From contig WTXI01000031.1 of the NCBI GenBank assembly GCA_022376515.1, positions 124,001 through 188,000 of the forward strand: 64,000 nucleotides of DNA, read 5' to 3'. Within the stretch, counting starts at the first letter, position 1, and every line of letters starts with the position of its first letter. The position numbers and the translations under genes are program-made. The DNA comes from Lactifluus volemus. Taxonomy: Eukaryota; Basidiomycota; Agaricomycetes; Russulales; Russulaceae. This document shows, in pieces, positions 60,761 through 64,000 of the stretch. The notes under the pieces are model-generated. The model made no database searches and was not told the origin of the DNA. It saw only the letters and a list, made by a program, of their open reading frames with translations.

Positions 60761-61019
60761 CGGATGTGATTAGATCGCAGCGATACTGCAGCGAGATAGC
60801 AGGCTGCGTGGGTTCAATGGGCACGGGATCGCGAGGCCTGATCCACAGCCCCTCCGATTTTTAAAGCATGCACAAGTCCGCACTTCGGACGTGTTATCTA
60901 TTGCATAGAGATCGACCGCATCCCAAGGCGGGGTAGGTACCTTAATTAATTTCGCGATTGCCGAGGCGGTCGCTTCTTCAGATGTAGATATGCTCGGTTA
61001 TCAACAGAGATAATTTGCA

Positions 61020-62560
61020 TCAGTTTTTTGATGCATGGCGGGGTAGATCTTGGGGATCTTTGACACCCATCAGCTCTAGATAATCATCGAGTGCTTGTAG
61101 ATCTTTACACTCCCTGTATGGTTCCCAAGTGGTGTCGCCCAGATTCCATCGGATCTGGAAAGACAATTTAGTTTTGTCCCAGTTATGGGCTAAGATCTCG
61201 TCAACAAGCCACTCTTGATCATTAGGCGTGCCAAAATCATAGAAAGGATGTGTTTCCCGATGTGGGAATAGTGCGTCATCATTGGCGATGTGTGCACGCA
61301 ATCTGCTCCGATGAAATTGGTTGTGGATCCTGCGCATCTTCAATGGCGTGGGCAGATCCACTGAGTATGTGGACACCTCCGGGCGTGCATCAACGATCTT
61401 GAATGGGCCAATATATTTAGGCATTAGTTTCCGAGCCCGTCCTTTCGGAAGGGATAAATCTGATGTAGACACATAGACCAGATCTCCGGCTTTGAACTTA
61501 TCATCTTGTTTACGCCGGGTGTTGGCGTAGTGTGTCTGGCGTGCTCTACTCTCAATGATGGCGTCATGCGCATCTGCTAGGTTCTGTAGAGCTTTATTCA
61601 CAAAATGCTTAACCCCGGGAACCGCGCTTGGTTCCGGGCGTGCACCGGGATTGATGCTGGGGATGTAGCCACTGTTCAGCTCGAATGGAGCGAAGCCAGA
61701 TGAGCTGCTCACGGCTGAATTGATTGCAAATTCAGTCATAGGTACTTTCTCAGACCAGTCCCGTTGGTCCGGGCTTACTAGTGCGCGAAGGATCTGACTG
61801 ATCGATCTTATCGCGCGCTCCGATGCACCATCCGTTTGCGGGTGGAAAGACGTAGACATCAATAATTTTGTTCCAGCAGTTTGTGAATCTCGCGCCAAAA
61901 GCGAGATGTGAACTTAGAGTCCCGATCCGATACTATAGATTGCGGGAGTCCGTGCAATCTCACAATTTCTCGGACATAGATCCACGCGAGTTCGCTCGCC
62001 TTAATTGTAGTACGGATCGGCACAAATGTACCATTGACGTCAGGCGGCAGAGCACCACCCAAAGATAGTTATTGCCGCCTGATTCAGGGAACGGACCTAC
62101 GAAGTCCATCGCAATGGATTCCCAAGGTCGGACCGGGATCGGGAGATTGTGCAACAGCCCAGGCACTTTCTGGGTGCGATCTTTGGTTGTCTGACACACT
62201 GGACATGTTTTACAATATAGTTCCACATCCTGGCCGATGCGTGGCCACCAATAGTAGCGGCGGATGTAGTCCGCCATCTTTTGTGGCCCCAAGTGTCCCA
62301 GCACTTGGTGTGCCTGCGTTAGCACGATCTCGGTTAAGCGTCGCTTATCGCGCACAACCGCCGGGATGCACAATACGCGATCGCCGGCTAGGTTGTGTGT
62401 ATACAGTAGATTGTCGATGATCTCAAAGCTCCTGTAGTGCGTGATCTTCGCGAGTATCTTTGAGAACAGGGGGTCTTTCTGGTATCCAGCTTTGACGTCT
62501 TTCAGGAAGGTCTTATCACCTTCGAGTGTGGACGTAGATCTGAGTGATGATCCAATGAAT
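61020..62560 (-). pseudogene. Ty3 integrase with chromodomain, frame-broken
   Basis: The integrase reads in pieces. The first (about 62500-61960) has the HHCC zinc-binding motif (HQVLGHLG, then CKTCPVC) and the first catalytic Asp (MDFVGPFPE). The second (62062-61859) has the second Asp (SIVSDRDSKF). The third (61898-61020) has the catalytic Glu (TDGASERAIRS) and a C-terminal chromodomain (EWLVDEILAH to TTWEPYREC). Frame changes occur between 62560 and 62502, near 62020-62025 and near 61871-61875. Each of the last two looks like one missing G. Confidence 0.88.
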
Positions 62561-64000
62561 CAACCACTCTGGGGTCATCCTGAGATCCGTCGGGGGGCAG
62601 ATCTTCCTCTCGAGGCTGGGGAGCCGGCTCCTTGTGAGCAGCTAGCTCAGCCGCCTCACTTTGGCGTGGCTCGATCGCCTCAGTGATCTTGCGCTTTGGA
62701 GCGAACGATACATCTTCATCTGCTCTCCTAGGTGCACGCCGCTGTCTCTGAGGGCGGCTAGCCGTAAGGACATCCTCATTCGGTGTGCTCATCGCGCGAT
62801 TCTCTTCAAATCGATCCCAGGGCAGATCCTCTCCCTCGGGATCTAGCCGAGAATCCGCGTTTACATATTGAGCCGCACTCTGCTGCTCGTCCCATTGATC
62901 ACTCTCATAGTATCGCGAGAGCGCATCCGCGACTAGATTAGTTTCTCCTTTGATATAGATGATGTCAAAATCAAATCGCGCGAGGAACTCCATCCATCGC
63001 GCCTGTCTGCTATTAAGTCGGCGTTGAGTTTTGAAGAACTCTAGTGCCTTATGATCTGTAACGATCTGTAGTTTCCGCCCTAGAAGCTTATCTTCCCATT
63101 TAAGAAGTGCCTCAAGGATCGCGATCGTTTCCATCTCGAACACTCTGTAATTCATCTGAGCTGGAGTGAATTTCTTCGACATGAAGCCCGCAGGACGGCA
63201 GGTCTGCCAAGTTTCACCCTGCCCATACATCGCACCGATTCCAGACATCGATGCGTCACAGATCACCCAAATCGGGTCCATAGATAATGGATTGATGGGT
63301 TTAAGGATCGGCGATCTACAAGCGATCGCCTTAATATTCTTAAAACATGCTTCGTGCAAAGGTTTCCAATAGAATGGTTGTCCATTCCGACAGATGGCAG
63401 ACAGTGGACTAGTGTATGCAGTAACATCTGGCATGAAGTGTGCCAAGTACTGCACGAGCCCGAGGAAACGTTGTACATCTTTGTGATTGCGGGGTGTGCG
63501 CCACTCGCGTACTTTTGCCATCTTATCGGCGTCAGCGTGCACTCCCCGATCATCTACGCGATGTCCGAGACAATCCATGCTGCTTGAATATAGATCGCAC
63601 TTTTCTCTCTCAAGATAAAGTCGATGCTTCCGTAGTGTCTTAAACACATAATCTAGGTGTTCGTCATGATCTTTCGGTGTATTGCTGAAGATGAATAGAT
63701 CATCTAAGTAAGCATATACGAATATTCCGATCACATCTCGGAAGATCGCCGTCATTAGGCGCAAGAAGGTGGCGGGCGCATTGCAATCGCCCTGCTGCAT
63801 CACATTACTTTCAAAGGTTCCGAAGACTGTGGAGAACGCAGTCTTGTGCACGTCTTCGGGGTCAACTCTTACTTGTTCGTAGGCGTTAGATAAATCGATC
63901 TTAGATCGCCATCTCGCGCGCGCCACATCCATCCGGATCTGGTCTTGATCTGGGAATGGAGTGACGTCCTTTTGAGTGTTCTCGTTCCGTTGGCGGCAAT
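62502..64000 (-). CDS. Ty3 reverse transcriptase-RNase H, 5' partial
   Basis: The frame is open to the window edge (the ATG at 63932 is internal). Motifs in order are KIDLSNAYEQVRV, MQQGDCNAPATF, the catalytic YAYLDDLFIF and the thumb/connection region (FLGLVQYLAHFMP). The RNase H domain follows, with a catalytic Asp in VICDASMSGIG, a Glu in FEMETIAILEAL, a TDHKALEF motif, and the end phrase GETNLVADALSR. A polar linker follows to the stop at 62502, where the integrase frame takes over. Confidence 0.92.
   Translation of the reverse strand, partial: CRQRNENTQKDVTPFPDQDQIRMDVARARWRSKIDLSNAYEQVRVDPEDVHKTAFSTVFGTFESNVMQQGDCNAPATFLRLMTAIFRDVIGIFVYAYLDDLFIFSNTPKDHDEHLDYVFKTLRKHRLYLEREKCDLYSSSMDCLGHRVDDRGVHADADKMAKVREWRTPRNHKDVQRFLGLVQYLAHFMPDVTAYTSPLSAICRNGQPFYWKPLHEACFKNIKAIACRSPILKPINPLSMDPIWVICDASMSGIGAMYGQGETWQTCRPAGFMSKKFTPAQMNYRVFEMETIAILEALLKWEDKLLGRKLQIVTDHKALEFFKTQRRLNSRQARWMEFLARFDFDIIYIKGETNLVADALSRYYESDQWDEQQSAAQYVNADSRLDPEGEDLPWDRFEENRAMSTPNEDVLTASRPQRQRRAPRRADEDVSFAPKRKITEAIEPRQSEAAELAAHKEPAPQPREEDLPPDGSQDDPRVVDSLDHHSDLRPHSKVIRPS

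Larger units (their letters stand above)
57928..64000 (-). mobile_element. Ty3/gypsy chromovirus, partial
   Basis: On the minus strand the order is reverse transcriptase, RNase H, integrase, chromodomain, an extra ORF, polypurine tract and LTR. The reverse-transcriptase-before-integrase order and the C-terminal chromodomain identify a Ty3/Metaviridae chromovirus. Gag, protease and the 5' LTR lie beyond 64000. Three apparent frameshifts in pol suggest the copy is inactive unless they are sequence errors. Confidence 0.92.

Overview
The window looks like a stretch of an Agaricomycete (mushroom-forming basidiomycete) genome. The evidence is genes with many short GT-AG introns (mostly 46-61 nt), fungal STAND/NLR proteins with an N-terminal Goodbye-type domain, eukaryotic GOT1 vesicle-transport sequences, and a chromodomain-bearing Ty3 retrotransposon. 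Every gene I trust lies on the minus strand. The species cannot be named from the sequence.

The window is dominated by a tandem NLR cluster. There are five paralogues (NLR-1 1097-7771, NLR-2 14520-19324, NLR-3 30202-35417, NLR-4 43054-47110, NLR-5 51564-57530), each built as Goodbye-like domain, variable linker, NACHT NTPase, then ankyrin repeats. My splice models keep one open frame through NLR-1 (1970 aa), NLR-2 (1405 aa) and NLR-4 (1188 aa). NLR-3 and NLR-5 each lack exactly one base in a short purine or G run and so lose distal ankyrin repeats. NLR-1 and NLR-5 form one subfamily at the two ends of the cluster; NLR-2, -3 and -4 form another in between. In all five, the Walker A lysine sits on a separate 25-nt exon.

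The 5-9 kb spacers between the NLRs are filled with copies, most of them broken, of GOT1-like genes. GOT1 is a small membrane protein of ER-Golgi vesicle traffic, normally single copy in fungi. Only one copy (27382-27903) has intact start, splice sites and core membrane region. Two other near-full copies are each broken by one identifiable change. The repeating unit is GOT1-like plus NLR, and it has been copied in blocks: about 10.4-19.3 kb matches 38.9-47.1 kb, and 19.3-23.0 kb matches 35.4-39.1 kb.

Two mobile elements interrupt the cluster. One is a 1309-bp element with 57-bp perfect terminal inverted repeats and a 9-bp target duplication (28336-29644). The other is a Ty3/gypsy chromovirus that runs off the right edge (57928-64000). 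It has a 3' LTR, a polypurine tract, a 596-codon ORF of unknown function between pol and the LTR, and an integrase/RT region with three apparent frameshifts. I saw no rRNA, tRNA or CRISPR array.

The NLRs most likely act as intracellular sensors whose ankyrin surface diversifies by repeat shuffling. The best evidence is NLR-1, where nine near-identical 66-residue double ankyrin units differ at the same few, probably surface-exposed, positions.
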